Shown here: piece by piece, positions 30,463 to 41,400 of the stretch
How the letters are laid out: every line of letters begins with the position of its first letter
Position numbering within the stretch: position 1 is the first letter of the stretch
From: an uncultured Pseudomonadales bacterium
GTDB taxonomy: Bacteria; Pseudomonadota; Gammaproteobacteria; Pseudomonadales; Pseudohongiellaceae
Length of the DNA stretch: 64,000 bases
Direction: 5' to 3'
Assembly: GCA_943789485.1 (NCBI GenBank)
Contig: CALSUH010000002.1
Location: 1 to 64,000, forward strand
Notes under the pieces: generated by a model
Told to the model about the DNA's origin: nothing
Database searches by the model: none
Seen by the model: only the letters and a program-made list of their open reading frames with translations
Made by a program: the position numbers and the translations under genes

Positions 30463-31989
30463 GTGACTGCCCGCTTCGCTATCGAAGGACTTAATAAGAG
30501 CTTTGCCGCTCCGGTTCTAAAACAGGTTTCTCTGCAGATACGCCCGGGCAGCATCCATGGGCTGGTGGGAGAAAACGGCGCCGGAAAATCCACTCTGATT
30601 AACATCATCTGTGGTCTATTGGCTGCCGATTCTGCGGAGCTCACACTGGACGGTAAACCCTACTACCCAATGTCTCGAGCAGCTGCTCTTGCCGAAGGTT
30701 TAGCGCTTGCTTCCCAGGAATTGAGCCTGATTGAAACTCTAACAGTTGAAGAAAACATTTTGCTTTCATCACTCCCGGAAAGTGCATTCCGGATTGATCG
30801 GCGTAAAGTGAGGCTACAGGCTCAGGAATTAATGAACCTCGTGGGTTTGAAGCATATACCTCCTCAGACACCACTCGCGCGCTTGCGCCTAGCAGAGAAG
30901 CAATTGGTGGAGCTGGCTAAAGCGCTGTCTATGCCGACGGACAGAATCAAGCTCCTAATTTTAGACGAGCCCACCTCCGCATTGACGTCTGCTCAGGCTG
31001 ATCAGATACACCGAATCATCAAGCAGCGCGCAGACTCGGGCTTGAGTGTGATCTATGTTTCTCATCGCCTGGATGACGTTCTTTCTGTATGCGATACGGT
31101 TTCCGTGCTGCGCGATGGTGTTATCCAACATACTGCGCCCGGTAGTTCTTTGACCAGCGATGACCTAATCAGAGAAATGTCCGGCGAGGAATTGTCGCAG
31201 CACAACGACGATGAGGTCAGGAAAATAGGTGACGTGCGACTGCGAGTGGAAAGACTGTCGAATGCAGACTTTCCTGAACCCATCTCGCTGCAATGCCACC
31301 GGCGTGAAATAGTCGGCATAGCAGGGTTGGCTGGGGCAGGTAGATCTGAATTATTACATGCTATCTATGGCCTAGGAGCCGGCCACCAAGGCAAGGTCGT
31401 ATTAGTCGAGCCAGCTGGCGATGTGCTTATTGACTCTGCGAGTACAGCGGCCAAAAATGGTATCGCGCTGATCGCGGAAGACAGGAAATCTCAGGGAATT
31501 TTCTCTGGAAAATCGGTCTCCTTAAACAGCACAGTGGCAGGCTTGAGTAAACTCAGTGGAAACTTAGGTGCCATCATTTCCAAGCGAGAGCAACGCGCGT
31601 GCAAAGAACTGATTTCAAGATTGAACATAAAGAGCGAGGGGCCGCGACAAACTATCGACAGGCTGAGTGGCGGTAATCAACAGAAGGTTCTTATTGCCCG
31701 CTGGTTGCAGGCCGATTCTGATGTTTGGTTGCTTGACGAGCCAACTCGTGGCGTGGACGTTGGCTCGAAGCTGGCTATCCACAATCGGCTGCGAGAACTA
31801 AGAGATCAAGGCGCAACCATGCTTATCGTTTCCAGCGAACTGGAAGAGCTGACAGCATTGTGTGACCGTATACTGGTGTTGTCGAACAAGAAGGCAGTGG
31901 CAAGCTATGAGCGCGGCCAATGGAGCAAGGAAAAACTACTAGCTGCAGCCTTTAGCGAACATAAAGGCGAGCGCGCATTGGCTGGGTAA
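30463..31989 (+). CDS. rbsA: Sugar ABC transporter ATP-binding protein (double ATPase)
   Basis: 508 aa; two ABC domains: GENGAGKST, LDEPTSALT; RLSGGNQQKVLIARWL, LDEPTRGVDVG. Confidence 0.95.
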   Translation: MTARFAIEGLNKSFAAPVLKQVSLQIRPGSIHGLVGENGAGKSTLINIICGLLAADSAELTLDGKPYYPMSRAAALAEGLALASQELSLIETLTVEENILLSSLPESAFRIDRRKVRLQAQELMNLVGLKHIPPQTPLARLRLAEKQLVELAKALSMPTDRIKLLILDEPTSALTSAQADQIHRIIKQRADSGLSVIYVSHRLDDVLSVCDTVSVLRDGVIQHTAPGSSLTSDDLIREMSGEELSQHNDDEVRKIGDVRLRVERLSNADFPEPISLQCHRREIVGIAGLAGAGRSELLHAIYGLGAGHQGKVVLVEPAGDVLIDSASTAAKNGIALIAEDRKSQGIFSGKSVSLNSTVAGLSKLSGNLGAIISKREQRACKELISRLNIKSEGPRQTIDRLSGGNQQKVLIARWLQADSDVWLLDEPTRGVDVGSKLAIHNRLRELRDQGATMLIVSSELEELTALCDRILVLSNKKAVASYERGQWSKEKLLAAAFSEHKGERALAG

Positions 31990-32044
31990 TCTATCTATCC
32001 ATCTGCCTGACTAGCTGCCTACAGATAACCGGAGAGACACGATT

Positions 32045-32986
32045 TTGTTAAGCAAATTAAGCTTATTGTTTGAAGAGATCTTTATTGTAATTGCTCTGCT
32101 GTTGTTAATCTTGTTCTTTGGCCTAATGACCGAAAACTTTTTCACAACTGGCACTCTAAGGGCGATCCTGACTCAGCTGCCTGCACTAACGGTAGTGACA
32201 ATTGGCATGACCCTAGTGCTGATAAGTGGCGGCATCGATCTGTCGGTAGGCTCGGTTGTAGCATTGAGTGCAGGTGTTATCGGTGTCGCATTTACTGTGT
32301 TCGGATTGCCGTTGCCGGTGGCTGGGCTTCTTGGAATTCTGGCTGGGGGATGCGCCGGTCTAGTTAATGGGGTGCTGGGAAGCTATTTCCGTTTGCCAGT
32401 TTTCATTGTCACGCTGGGAATGCTGGAAGCTGCCCGTGGCATGGCATACCTAGTTACCGATTCGCAGACTGTGTATATAGGCGCCAGTATTCAAGCTTTG
32501 TCGTTGCCCATTTCCGGCATCGGCGTATCCGCCTCTTTTCTTATTTCCCTGGGGCTGGTAGTGCTGGCTCAATATGTATTAACACGGACTGTATATGGCC
32601 GTTACCTAATAGCTATTGGTACCAACGAGCAGGCGGCTAAAATTTCGGGGATTCGAACTGAGCCCTACTTGATGTGGGTGTTGGTAGTGTCTGGCCTGTT
32701 AGCCGGTCTGGGAGGTCTAATGAATGCGGCTTATCTCGCCGCCTCAGATCCCAATGCCGCAACCGGCCTGGAACTGTCTGCAATCGCCGCTGCAGTGATC
32801 GGCGGTACTAGCTTGATGGGTGGGCGTGGATCTATAGTGGGTGCCTTTATTGGCGTGTTGATTATATCGGTGTTGCAAAATGGCCTGGCGCAGATGGGCG
32901 TATCGGAACCGGTTAAGCGCTTGATCACTGGACTGGTAATTATTCTTGCGGTGCTAATCGATCGTTGGCGAAGTCGCTATGCTTAG
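32045..32986 (+). CDS. rbsC: Sugar ABC transporter permease
   Basis: 313 aa; GMTLVLISGGIDLSVGSVVALS; AAAVIGGTSLMGGRGSIVGAFIG. Confidence 0.95.
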   Translation: MLSKLSLLFEEIFIVIALLLLILFFGLMTENFFTTGTLRAILTQLPALTVVTIGMTLVLISGGIDLSVGSVVALSAGVIGVAFTVFGLPLPVAGLLGILAGGCAGLVNGVLGSYFRLPVFIVTLGMLEAARGMAYLVTDSQTVYIGASIQALSLPISGIGVSASFLISLGLVVLAQYVLTRTVYGRYLIAIGTNEQAAKISGIRTEPYLMWVLVVSGLLAGLGGLMNAAYLAASDPNAATGLELSAIAAAVIGGTSLMGGRGSIVGAFIGVLIISVLQNGLAQMGVSEPVKRLITGLVIILAVLIDRWRSRYA

Positions 32987-33026
32987 TACTTAATCTCCTT
33001 TTACTTATAGAAAATATGGTGAACAC

Positions 33027-34361
33027 ATGCAAATCCTGAAGTCTCTGGGGCTCCCGATGTTGGTCTTGTTCGCCGCTGCAGGCTGCAGCGCGCCGAACGA
33101 GTCTGGCGAAATCACTATCGATAGAGAGCAGTATCTGGATCGGATGGAGGGATTCTGGCTAGGTCAGAGTCTGGCCAACTGGACGGGATTGGTCACGGAG
33201 GCTGACAAGATTGGCGGCGAAGGACCCGCTGGCGTGTTCTACACAAGGGATGATTGGGGCGGACCCGATCAGCCGCGCTATGGCGGTTCTCAACCTTCTA
33301 GAGTCTCACCGATCATCACCTGGATAGTGCGCGAGGAGGGTGAGATTTGGGGTTCGGATGATGACACCGATATCGAGTACATCTACCAACATTTACTGCA
33401 GCAGCATGAGAGATCCATTTTAAGTGCGGAGCAGATTCGTGACGGCTGGCTCTCGCATATCTATTCCGATGACAATTCACCGCACAGAGTTAGAGGTCAG
33501 CCAGAAAACTTTCTCTGGGTGTCGAACCAAAGAGCATTTGATCTCATGTATGAACAGGGATTGCTGCCACCTGCTACCAGTGACCCGGAGAACAACGAAC
33601 ACTATGACATGATCGATGCGCAACTAACCACGGAAGTTTTCGGACTCTACGCGCCAGGCCGGCCCGATATGGCTCTAAAAATGGCCTACCTGCCAGTGCG
33701 CGTTACTGCCCATGACGAAGCCGCATTAGCTGCCGAGTTCTATATCATTATGCATTCCCTCGCCGCTGTAGCCGATCCGGCTCAGTCTCGCAAAGAGCAG
33801 ATTCATGATATGGCAGCGCAGGCCCGTGCACTAACTCGAGATGATTCCTATATAGCCAAAATGCATGACTTCGTGTTGTCCAGATATCAGGCGGGCGTTT
33901 CCTGGGAACAGGCGCGCGATGATGTCTATCAACGTTATCAGGTAGAAGAGCAAGATGGATACAATCTTAGTGATAGTGGCCGTACGCTTTCCTGCAATGG
34001 CTGTTTCGCGGCGGGAATTAATTTTGCTGCCAGTATGGTGAGCCTCTATTTTGGTGAAGGGGAATACCAGGAAACAGTCAAGATCGCCGTTCTGGCTGGC
34101 TGGGATTCCGATAACCCTGCTGCCACCTGGGGAGGGCTCATAGGTTTTATGAGCGGTGGTAAACAACTGGAAGCCGAGTTCGGTATAGCCATGTCAGAGC
34201 GCTTCAATATCAATGCAACCAGATATGGCTTCCCGCTAGAGGATGGCATTGATACCTTTCCTGCTATGGCAGTCACTGGCCGAGGCATTGTCGATAGGGT
34301 CGTGGTAGAGGAGCTGGAAGGAAGTATAGACGGCAACATGTGGCGAATCCCGGCCCAATAA
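33027..34361 (+). CDS. ADP-ribosylglycohydrolase family lipoprotein
   Basis: 444 aa, lipobox AAGC; MEGFWLGQSLANWTG, SDDDTDIEYIY, AVLAGWDSDNPAATWGGLIGFM. Confidence 0.85.
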   Translation: MQILKSLGLPMLVLFAAAGCSAPNESGEITIDREQYLDRMEGFWLGQSLANWTGLVTEADKIGGEGPAGVFYTRDDWGGPDQPRYGGSQPSRVSPIITWIVREEGEIWGSDDDTDIEYIYQHLLQQHERSILSAEQIRDGWLSHIYSDDNSPHRVRGQPENFLWVSNQRAFDLMYEQGLLPPATSDPENNEHYDMIDAQLTTEVFGLYAPGRPDMALKMAYLPVRVTAHDEAALAAEFYIIMHSLAAVADPAQSRKEQIHDMAAQARALTRDDSYIAKMHDFVLSRYQAGVSWEQARDDVYQRYQVEEQDGYNLSDSGRTLSCNGCFAAGINFAASMVSLYFGEGEYQETVKIAVLAGWDSDNPAATWGGLIGFMSGGKQLEAEFGIAMSERFNINATRYGFPLEDGIDTFPAMAVTGRGIVDRVVVEELEGSIDGNMWRIPAQ

Positions 34362-34645
34362 ATGGAGCAGAACTAAAGGGGACATTCGCAACTTCACCGC
34401 TTAAAGTTATCAGACGCATAGGCGAGATATGCGCTTCGGAAAAACGAGCGTCAAGCTCCATCTTCTTCAGTGTAGGGAGAAAGATGCTGAGACCCAATAG
34501 ACCATTTATTGTCGGTTCTATTGCAAGCTATTCCCACTTTAGATTTACTCAGTGCTCATATCACATCAAGGATTGTTTTGGACAAAGAGTCACCTAGGCA
34601 CTCACTACTTGCTCGGCGCCACTGATAAACGCCTTTTCTCATTTC

Positions 34646-35040
34646 TCAGAATTTTCTGGCAGTGGTGATTGATAACTGAGCAAATTTTTCATCATCAATA
34701 GGATTATCATGCTCCATAATAAAAAATCGGGTCCCAGCTCTTTTGAGAGACAAGTAAAACTGGGGCCAATCGAGTGTTCCATATCCAATATCAGCCCATT
34801 CAGTACTTTCTACGCAGGCAGGCTTCTTTGCGATATCCTTTATATGTGTGGCTGTAATTCGATCACCGTAGAGCGATATCCAATGCATAGGGTCAACTCC
34901 AGCCACTACTGCCCACGCCAGATCAAACTCCAGCGATAAACTGTCATCTGCAGCAAGAATCAGATCCATTGGCCGATCTGTAGCGCCGATATCTACAAAT
35001 TCATACTCGTGATTGTGCCACCCAAAAATGAGCCCATTCG
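34646..35040 (-). pseudogene. Sugar phosphate isomerase/epimerase (TIM barrel) remnant
   Basis: Minus strand GLIFGWHNHEYEFVDIGATDRPMDLILAADDS...LEFDLAWAVVAGVDP...THIKDIA...IEHDNP; N-terminal region missing or frame-disrupted. Confidence 0.75.
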
Positions 35041-35228
35041 AAAGACTAAACCCAAACTACCAGAAGGTTCTTCGTAATCGATATTCAAGTTAGAGACATA
35101 CTGCAAAGCGCTTAGAATTTGAAACAGATTGCTTAGAAATGGAATATATGTGAATCTAGAACATTAGCGGTGCCGAATAAAGCTGTATCTGCACCTTTCC
35201 TAGTCTTCACAAAATGGAGGATTGAGAA

Positions 35229-36014
35229 ATGGACAGACGCTCTTTTATAAGTAATCTCAGTGCGGCAACGGTAGCCTCAATTGCTGGCGGTGCTACTCTC
35301 TCCGACAAAGCCGATGCGCTCGAAGATGCGATGAGCATAGAGTTGGACAAGCGCATCGCAACTCCTTGGTTCTGTAGTATCGAACCGACACCGGAGCCGG
35401 TAGCAGGCGACACGCGTCCTTGGTACCAGCACGATGATCCGCGACTTCCTGAAATGCCTGCCGCGCCCACACTAATAGATTTTTTCAAACTCAGATTTGC
35501 ACCAGCAAACCATGTGCTGCAGAGTGCACGACTCGCCAAGATAAACGGTTTGGACGAGAAGATTGTACTGGCCTGTCTACTGCATGATATCTGTGTTGGA
35601 AATTTCATCCGTACCGACCATGGTTATTGGTGCGCGCAGATGATCAAGCCATATGTTGATGAGGAGATTAGCTGGGCCATAGAGAAACATCAGGCGTTGC
35701 GCTTCTTTCCGGATGAATCCGTTGGCTACGAATATCCAAAGGCGTACATCGACTTCTTCGGCGCAGACTACAAACCAGAGCCCTACTTGGTCCAGGCTTG
35801 GGAAGAAGCGAAAAAACATCGCTGGTATATGACGGCTAGGCTGATAACGATGAACGATCTATATTCGTTCGAAGACGGAGTAGTTGTTGACGTTGATGAC
35901 TTTACGGATATTATCGCTCGTCATTTCCGGCAGCCCAAAGAGGGATTGGGCTTCGATGGAAGCCCTGTTGCCCATATGTGGCGTAGCATGATCTGGCCGA
36001 ACAATTTCTTGTAA
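35229..36014 (+). CDS. HD-domain protein with Tat-like signal
   Basis: 261 aa; MDRRSFISNLSAATVAS; NHVLQSARLAKINGLDEKIVLACLLHDICV with HD-type spacing. Confidence 0.75.
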   Translation: MDRRSFISNLSAATVASIAGGATLSDKADALEDAMSIELDKRIATPWFCSIEPTPEPVAGDTRPWYQHDDPRLPEMPAAPTLIDFFKLRFAPANHVLQSARLAKINGLDEKIVLACLLHDICVGNFIRTDHGYWCAQMIKPYVDEEISWAIEKHQALRFFPDESVGYEYPKAYIDFFGADYKPEPYLVQAWEEAKKHRWYMTARLITMNDLYSFEDGVVVDVDDFTDIIARHFRQPKEGLGFDGSPVAHMWRSMIWPNNFL

Positions 36015-36020
36015 GACTAC

Positions 36021-36107
36021 GCGGTAAGTAGGCGGTAAGTAGGGACACTAACAATTTAACAACTTAAGTCTAACCCACAGCATTCGGTTACTGTAATCAA
36101 GAATTCA
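36021..36107. repeat. Family A element, 3'-truncated, with an 11 bp 5' step
   Basis: gcggtaagtag repeated twice, the second continuing as gcggtaagtagggacactaacaatttaacaacttaagtc...gttactgtaatcaagaattcaccc. Confidence 0.8.
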
Positions 36108-36283
36108 CCCTGGACTTCCCAGCCTTTACTAGACCCTGGGCTTCCCACGATTCATAGACAACTTCAAGCCTCTTGGAGCAAGAATTCCTTGTTTGCTCTT
36201 TTAGGGGCAATAAATCACTTGAAAGCACTATTAACTACTACCATAATAGTAATATATCAAATTTTGTAGATATAAATAATACA

Positions 36284-36592
36284 ATGATATTACTTACTAC
36301 GACATCAGAAGCGCAAGAGGCTATCGCTCATAACTTGCAGGAGCAGCGCATTAATATGGGGCTTACTCAGACAGGCCTTGCGAAACGGTCTGGTGTGAGT
36401 GTGGCGACATTGCGCAAGTTTGAACAAAAAGGCCAGATATCCATGAAGTCCTATCTGAAGCTTTTAATTGCGCTCGGGGATTTAGATAAATTCTTAAAAG
36501 CGACAAAGCCTGAACAAAAGAGCTTTAATTCTATTGATGATGTTCTCGCCGACAAAGAACAAATAAAACGTAAGCGAGGCTGGCGCACATGA
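36284..36592 (+). CDS. hipB: HipB-like antitoxin (HTH)
   Basis: LQEQRINMGLTQTGLAKRSGVSVATLRKFEQKGQI HTH; overlaps hipA by 4 nt; ATG 36284 preferred. Confidence 0.85.
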   Translation: MILLTTTSEAQEAIAHNLQEQRINMGLTQTGLAKRSGVSVATLRKFEQKGQISMKSYLKLLIALGDLDKFLKATKPEQKSFNSIDDVLADKEQIKRKRGWRT

Positions 36593-37839
36593 AATTCAAG
36601 CCAGTAGAACAAATAGCAGTTGGCTTAGATTTTGGTCTGGGTTCTGGGAAAAAGGTTATACCGGTTGGTCGTTTGGCAATGCGAGATGGTGTTATTTACT
36701 TTGAATATGACGGCGCTTTTTTAAAGCAAGGGCTTGATTTGTCACCTAGTATCCTTCCCCTGGATCCAGGTGTTAAGTCTTTTGATCGACATCTGTTTAA
36801 AGGGCTACCAGGGGCTTTTAATGATAGTTTGCCTGACGGATGGGGGCGCCTACTTTTTGATCGCGTGCTTAAATCAAATGAGTTGTTGCCAAATGATGCA
36901 TCACCTTTAGATCGACTTGCCTACGTTGGTCATACTGGCATTGGCGCGCTTGTTTATGATCCTGACCAGAGAGATTCTCAGCCGGATACAGAAGTCAGCC
37001 TGGATATGTTAGCCCAAAAAGCAGCAGATGTACTTGAGGGCGATGTAGGAGAAGTTATAGCAGAGTTATTAGCATTAAATGGCTCGTCTGCTGGCGCAAG
37101 ACCAAAGGCAATGATTGCTGTTGACGCTAATCACAAAAATATTATTCATGGAGTTTCCAATGTTCCGTCAACACATCAGCATTGGCTTGTTAAATTCTCT
37201 AATACCGACGACGGTATAGATGCCGGTGCCGTGGAGTATGTGTACTCTATTATGGCAAAAGAAGCAGGCATTGAAATGATGGGTACCCACCTCTTCGAGG
37301 CAGAAAAGGGTGCAGGCTATTTTGCTTGCAAGCGCTTTGACAGGAATACACCTGAAGGCGAAGGGCGTGCGCATGCCCATACTGCATGTGGCATTTTACA
37401 TTCAGACTTTAGAACACCAACTTTAGATTACAAAGATTTGATTTCACTCACGCAAGGACTTACCAAGGATATACGGGAAGCTGAAAAGATGTACCGCCTC
37501 GCAGTATTTAACGTCCTTGCCCATAATCAGGACGACCACTCTAAGAACTTTACTTATCTTATGAATAGTCGTGGCGAGTGGAAGCTATCTCCAGCTTATG
37601 ACCTCACCTTCTCATCAGGGCCTGGCGGTGAACAAAGCGCTACAGTTTGCGGTAGGGGTAAAAATATAAACCTTACTGATTTACAAGAGCTGGCCCAAAA
37701 AACTGGACTGGATAAAGAGTTTGCTACTCAAGTAATTGAAAGAGTCCAAGACGCATTATCAAGTTGGTCTACACTTGCAAAAGAATATAGCATTCATAAC
37801 GATACTGCCGCACTCATACAGAAAAGGCTTGGTGTCTAA
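36589..37839 (+). CDS. hipA: HipA-like serine/threonine kinase toxin
   Basis: 416 aa; GSSAGARPKAMI, catalytic HNQDDHSKNF, SPAYDLTFS. Confidence 0.93.
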   Translation: MKFKPVEQIAVGLDFGLGSGKKVIPVGRLAMRDGVIYFEYDGAFLKQGLDLSPSILPLDPGVKSFDRHLFKGLPGAFNDSLPDGWGRLLFDRVLKSNELLPNDASPLDRLAYVGHTGIGALVYDPDQRDSQPDTEVSLDMLAQKAADVLEGDVGEVIAELLALNGSSAGARPKAMIAVDANHKNIIHGVSNVPSTHQHWLVKFSNTDDGIDAGAVEYVYSIMAKEAGIEMMGTHLFEAEKGAGYFACKRFDRNTPEGEGRAHAHTACGILHSDFRTPTLDYKDLISLTQGLTKDIREAEKMYRLAVFNVLAHNQDDHSKNFTYLMNSRGEWKLSPAYDLTFSSGPGGEQSATVCGRGKNINLTDLQELAQKTGLDKEFATQVIERVQDALSSWSTLAKEYSIHNDTAALIQKRLGV

Positions 37840-38090
37840 ATAAATTAAACGGTACCTGCATTGCCGCTTTCCTGACATTTTTTTAATATGCTCAAAGTTG
37901 CTACTGACCAAACATTTTTCTGAGAGTGAAAGTCTGTTGCCTACTTAATTTTTTGTGGTGTTTCCTATCCTGCAATAACACATAATAATAGTGATACCCT
38001 TGTTAAATTGCATACAAAATTTGCTCATTTACCGCGCAAATTTGTCATGAATTTTGACCCATGTTTCAATATTCTGTATGGATACTATAG

Positions 38091-38176
38091 GGAAAAAATG
38101 GGACAGACCACGGTTCTTTTGAGAAGTCTAAGCCCCGGCAAACCCAATCGTTTAAACGTGGCCTGTCCCCGGTTTT
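38091..38176. repeat. Family B palindromic repeat, copy 1
   Basis: ggaaaaaatgggacagaccacggttcttttgagaagtctaagccccggcaaacccaatcgtttaaacgtggcctgtccccggttttc; near-identical to 44879-44964. Confidence 0.85.
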
Positions 38177-38317
38177 CGTATATTATTCGACCAGGCAGAC
38201 CTTCGCGAGATGATATAGAAAACCCAATATGGCGGGCGCAGCAGAGTCTGCAACTGAGTAATACAAACAGTGAGGAACTATTGGAAGCTGTAGGGGAGTT
38301 GTAGTCTAGTGGTATGG

Positions 38318-38365
38318 AGATATTTATGTTGCAATAGTCCTGCCAAATGGAGATTTCATAACATT
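38318..38365. repeat. 48 bp duplicate of an internal coding segment (42335-42382)
   Basis: agatatttatgttgcaatagtcctgccaaatggagatttcataacatt occurs here and inside the CDS 38415-42608. Confidence 0.9.
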
Positions 38366-38414
38366 AAATTGATTTATAGAATAATTACAAAGTTATTTAT
38401 AAGGAATTAGCAGT

Positions 38415-41400
38415 ATGTCTTTTGCCAAGAGTGGTTTCTATTTCTCAAGTCCATTAATAAAAATTTCCATAAAGTCACTGAAATTTTATGCGTCAGCCCT
38501 GTTATCAGTCCTAGCGCAATCGGCTCTTTGCGTAACTATTGAGGTCAGTGTCGATGAAAACGTTTTAGCTAACGCGACGATCACAGATTATGCTGATACG
38601 AGTCTTAGCTTTGTAACCAATCAAGAGGGAAGAATTCAATATATAGGAGGGGGGAGTTGTGCGAGCCTGAGTTATGTCAGTGAAGACAATGTTATCTATC
38701 GTGCCTTGAGAATTTGTGGACTGAAAGATTCGAATGTGCCGGTATTTAAGATAAACCTTACAAAACTTGTAACGTTGAGTGGAACAGTAGAGGTCCCGCA
38801 GAGTTGCAATTGCGATTTATATTTTGTGAATTTGGATGAGGATACTTCTCTTGGGAGAGGAACCCGCCTGCTCAACTCCACAAAGTTTGAGTTTAATGAG
38901 ACTCTCCCAGCAGGAAGATATCGAATTAAGATTTTGGCGGGCGGCGGGAGTGTCGCTCCAGAAAAATATTATATTGCCTCAGTTGGAGTGGACGCTAGAT
39001 TGCAATCAGTTTCTAATATCAAAATAGCGTCAGTACCTCTGGGCGAAGCCAGTCGATTTGGCGCAAGCCCGCCAAGGGCTGACTTAATCTCGGTCCGTCA
39101 TTCTGATGGCTCTCATCTATCGTTTGTCGAAGGCGCGCCCGGTGCGGCAGAGCCTTTAGTGTCGATCGGCATAGTCAACCTGCAAACTGGCCAGACAGAA
39201 TCTGGCGTATCAGAGGCTGATGGAAGTTTCTCAATAAAATTCTTCGCGCCTTCCGGCTCAGCAATTCAAATAGGTCAGGATCGTCATGCCGACGCTTACA
39301 GTGACTTCACCAGCAATGCGCCATCTACGCTGATTTATGTCCCTCAAATTGACTCTGACTTAGCAATAGCAACGGGACAACGATTGAATGGAAGCAGTCA
39401 GAATGCAATGCGTGGATTGAGATTGAAGGGAGGCAAAGACCCTGGTGTCGCGTGGCTGACTGGTACTTTGGATACTAACGAGTGGCAGCCAGGTCGAGCT
39501 GGCGAGTTATCTGGCACTGTTGATATTTATTCAAGGAATCTTGACTATGGAGTTGTGCCTCAATTAGAAAATGGTGACGCGTATTTGGAGCTGCTTTTTA
39601 ATGAGGATGGTGAGCAGAAAACCTCAGGCCCTGAAAACAGTTCAAGCGACCTCACGATTACTGAATTACCGATTGAAAGGTCTGAGCCTGCATATAAGGA
39701 GAGTATTCGGCTCGGTTACCTTTATTTCTCTGATTACACCTTCGTTGGCGATGGCCATGCACGGGCTTCATGGACTCTAAACTATGAAGTGCCTTCAGAT
39801 ACACCCAATGGTGTCTACCAGCTTGTGCTTAGCGGCAATCTCTGGTCGATGAACCCATGGTTTTCTGGGTTAACTTCTGATCGACTATTTTATGAAGATG
39901 TTTACGGGGAGCCTTCTTTTCATCTCACAAACATTCATGGAGCTGCTCGAATTAACATCGGTCAGACAGAACCGCTTCGGCTTTACGCTGCTATTTTAAT
40001 GAATGAGGTTACGAATGGCTCTCGGGGAACGGTGGCAAAATCTGATAGTAGCAAATTCGGTATAGCAAGCCGTTGGGTCTACAACGCAGAGAAATTAATA
40101 TTGCCCCCTTCAACGAGAGCGGATGGATCGGTCCATAAATACAATATCGAGCCGTTCGTACCACTAACTGCTTATAGTAATAAGGAGTGGCTTAATCCAC
40201 CAAAAATTCCGTTAAGTTTCCCTACGGGACAGCTGATTGCAAACGTACAATCACCAAGCGGTTCTGTAGTCAAAATCGGACCGCACACTATTAAGGGAGG
40301 TTTTGCGCAAAAAGCTACTACGTCAATTGGAGAGGACCTCGCAAGAAACAGCAATGTTCCCGATAGCCACTATGCAGTCACCACCTATTCAGATGAATTT
40401 AATTTGGTTTTAGATGAGTATGGCGAATACAAAATTGAACTCGTCGGGAATGTTAAAGACATTTACGGTGAGGTCTATGAAATTAGCGGCAACTATTCTG
40501 TATATGTGGCAGAGCTATTGGATATTGAGACGGGGGTATTTCCGGGAACACCTTTCGAAGTGGGTGACAGCTTTTCCGCATCATTGATTACTCAGCCTGG
40601 ATTACCGGCCGAAGTATCTATCTCTTTGTCACACTTTCCTAACTCTTCAGTTTCTGAACGGGTTACTGAGACATACTCTGGGGATGCGAATCGATTTGGC
40701 TATTTTGCTTCAAGCGTTACACCATTTAAATTTACGGCTGCAGGAGAGTATCTCGTAAACTATGATGTTAGTTACACCTCTCCAGACGGCGTACTCTGGA
40801 TGGCATCAAGAAAATGGGCATCGATTGTTGAGACGCCTAATTCTAGCATCGTAACACACGGCCACAGAGGTGATGAGGCAGGATTCGAAACAAGGCAGTG
40901 GTATCTTCTCGAAGACTCATCATCTGGCCAAAATGGTCATTTTTTTTCGCCTTATCAAATAGGCGACGTTATGTGGACTAAAAATTTCACCTCTTGGAAT
41001 GCTGCAATGCAAAATATCGTAACGCTGGAGGATGGGGATGGAACACTAACGGCGCTTGTGGGGGTGGGGGACAGAGATTTAGAGGGCCTTGGAATAGGTT
41101 CCATGTACCTTAGATCAACGACTAGTAAGACTTACCGGGGTATCCCTCCTTTTGTAGACCCAACACAACTTGATATTCATTGGGGCTACTATTATTCGAG
41201 CATTGGAAGACCGGGAGTAAGTGTCAGAGAGTTTGTTGGTACAGGAAGCAGTACCAATGGTTACTGGAGATTTAACACCCCTTACGGATATCAGCTTGGT
41301 AATGGCTTCGAAGGGGATCTGCCCAATGATTTTAAATTCATTTTTGGTGGCGCAGTGTACCGGGTTCCCGGCGATAACTTTAGTCATTATGGTGCGTATG

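Noticed and set aside
38008-38304. 98 aa ORF
   Set aside because: Runs through the family B palindrome and a gene-free stretch; no protein-like features.
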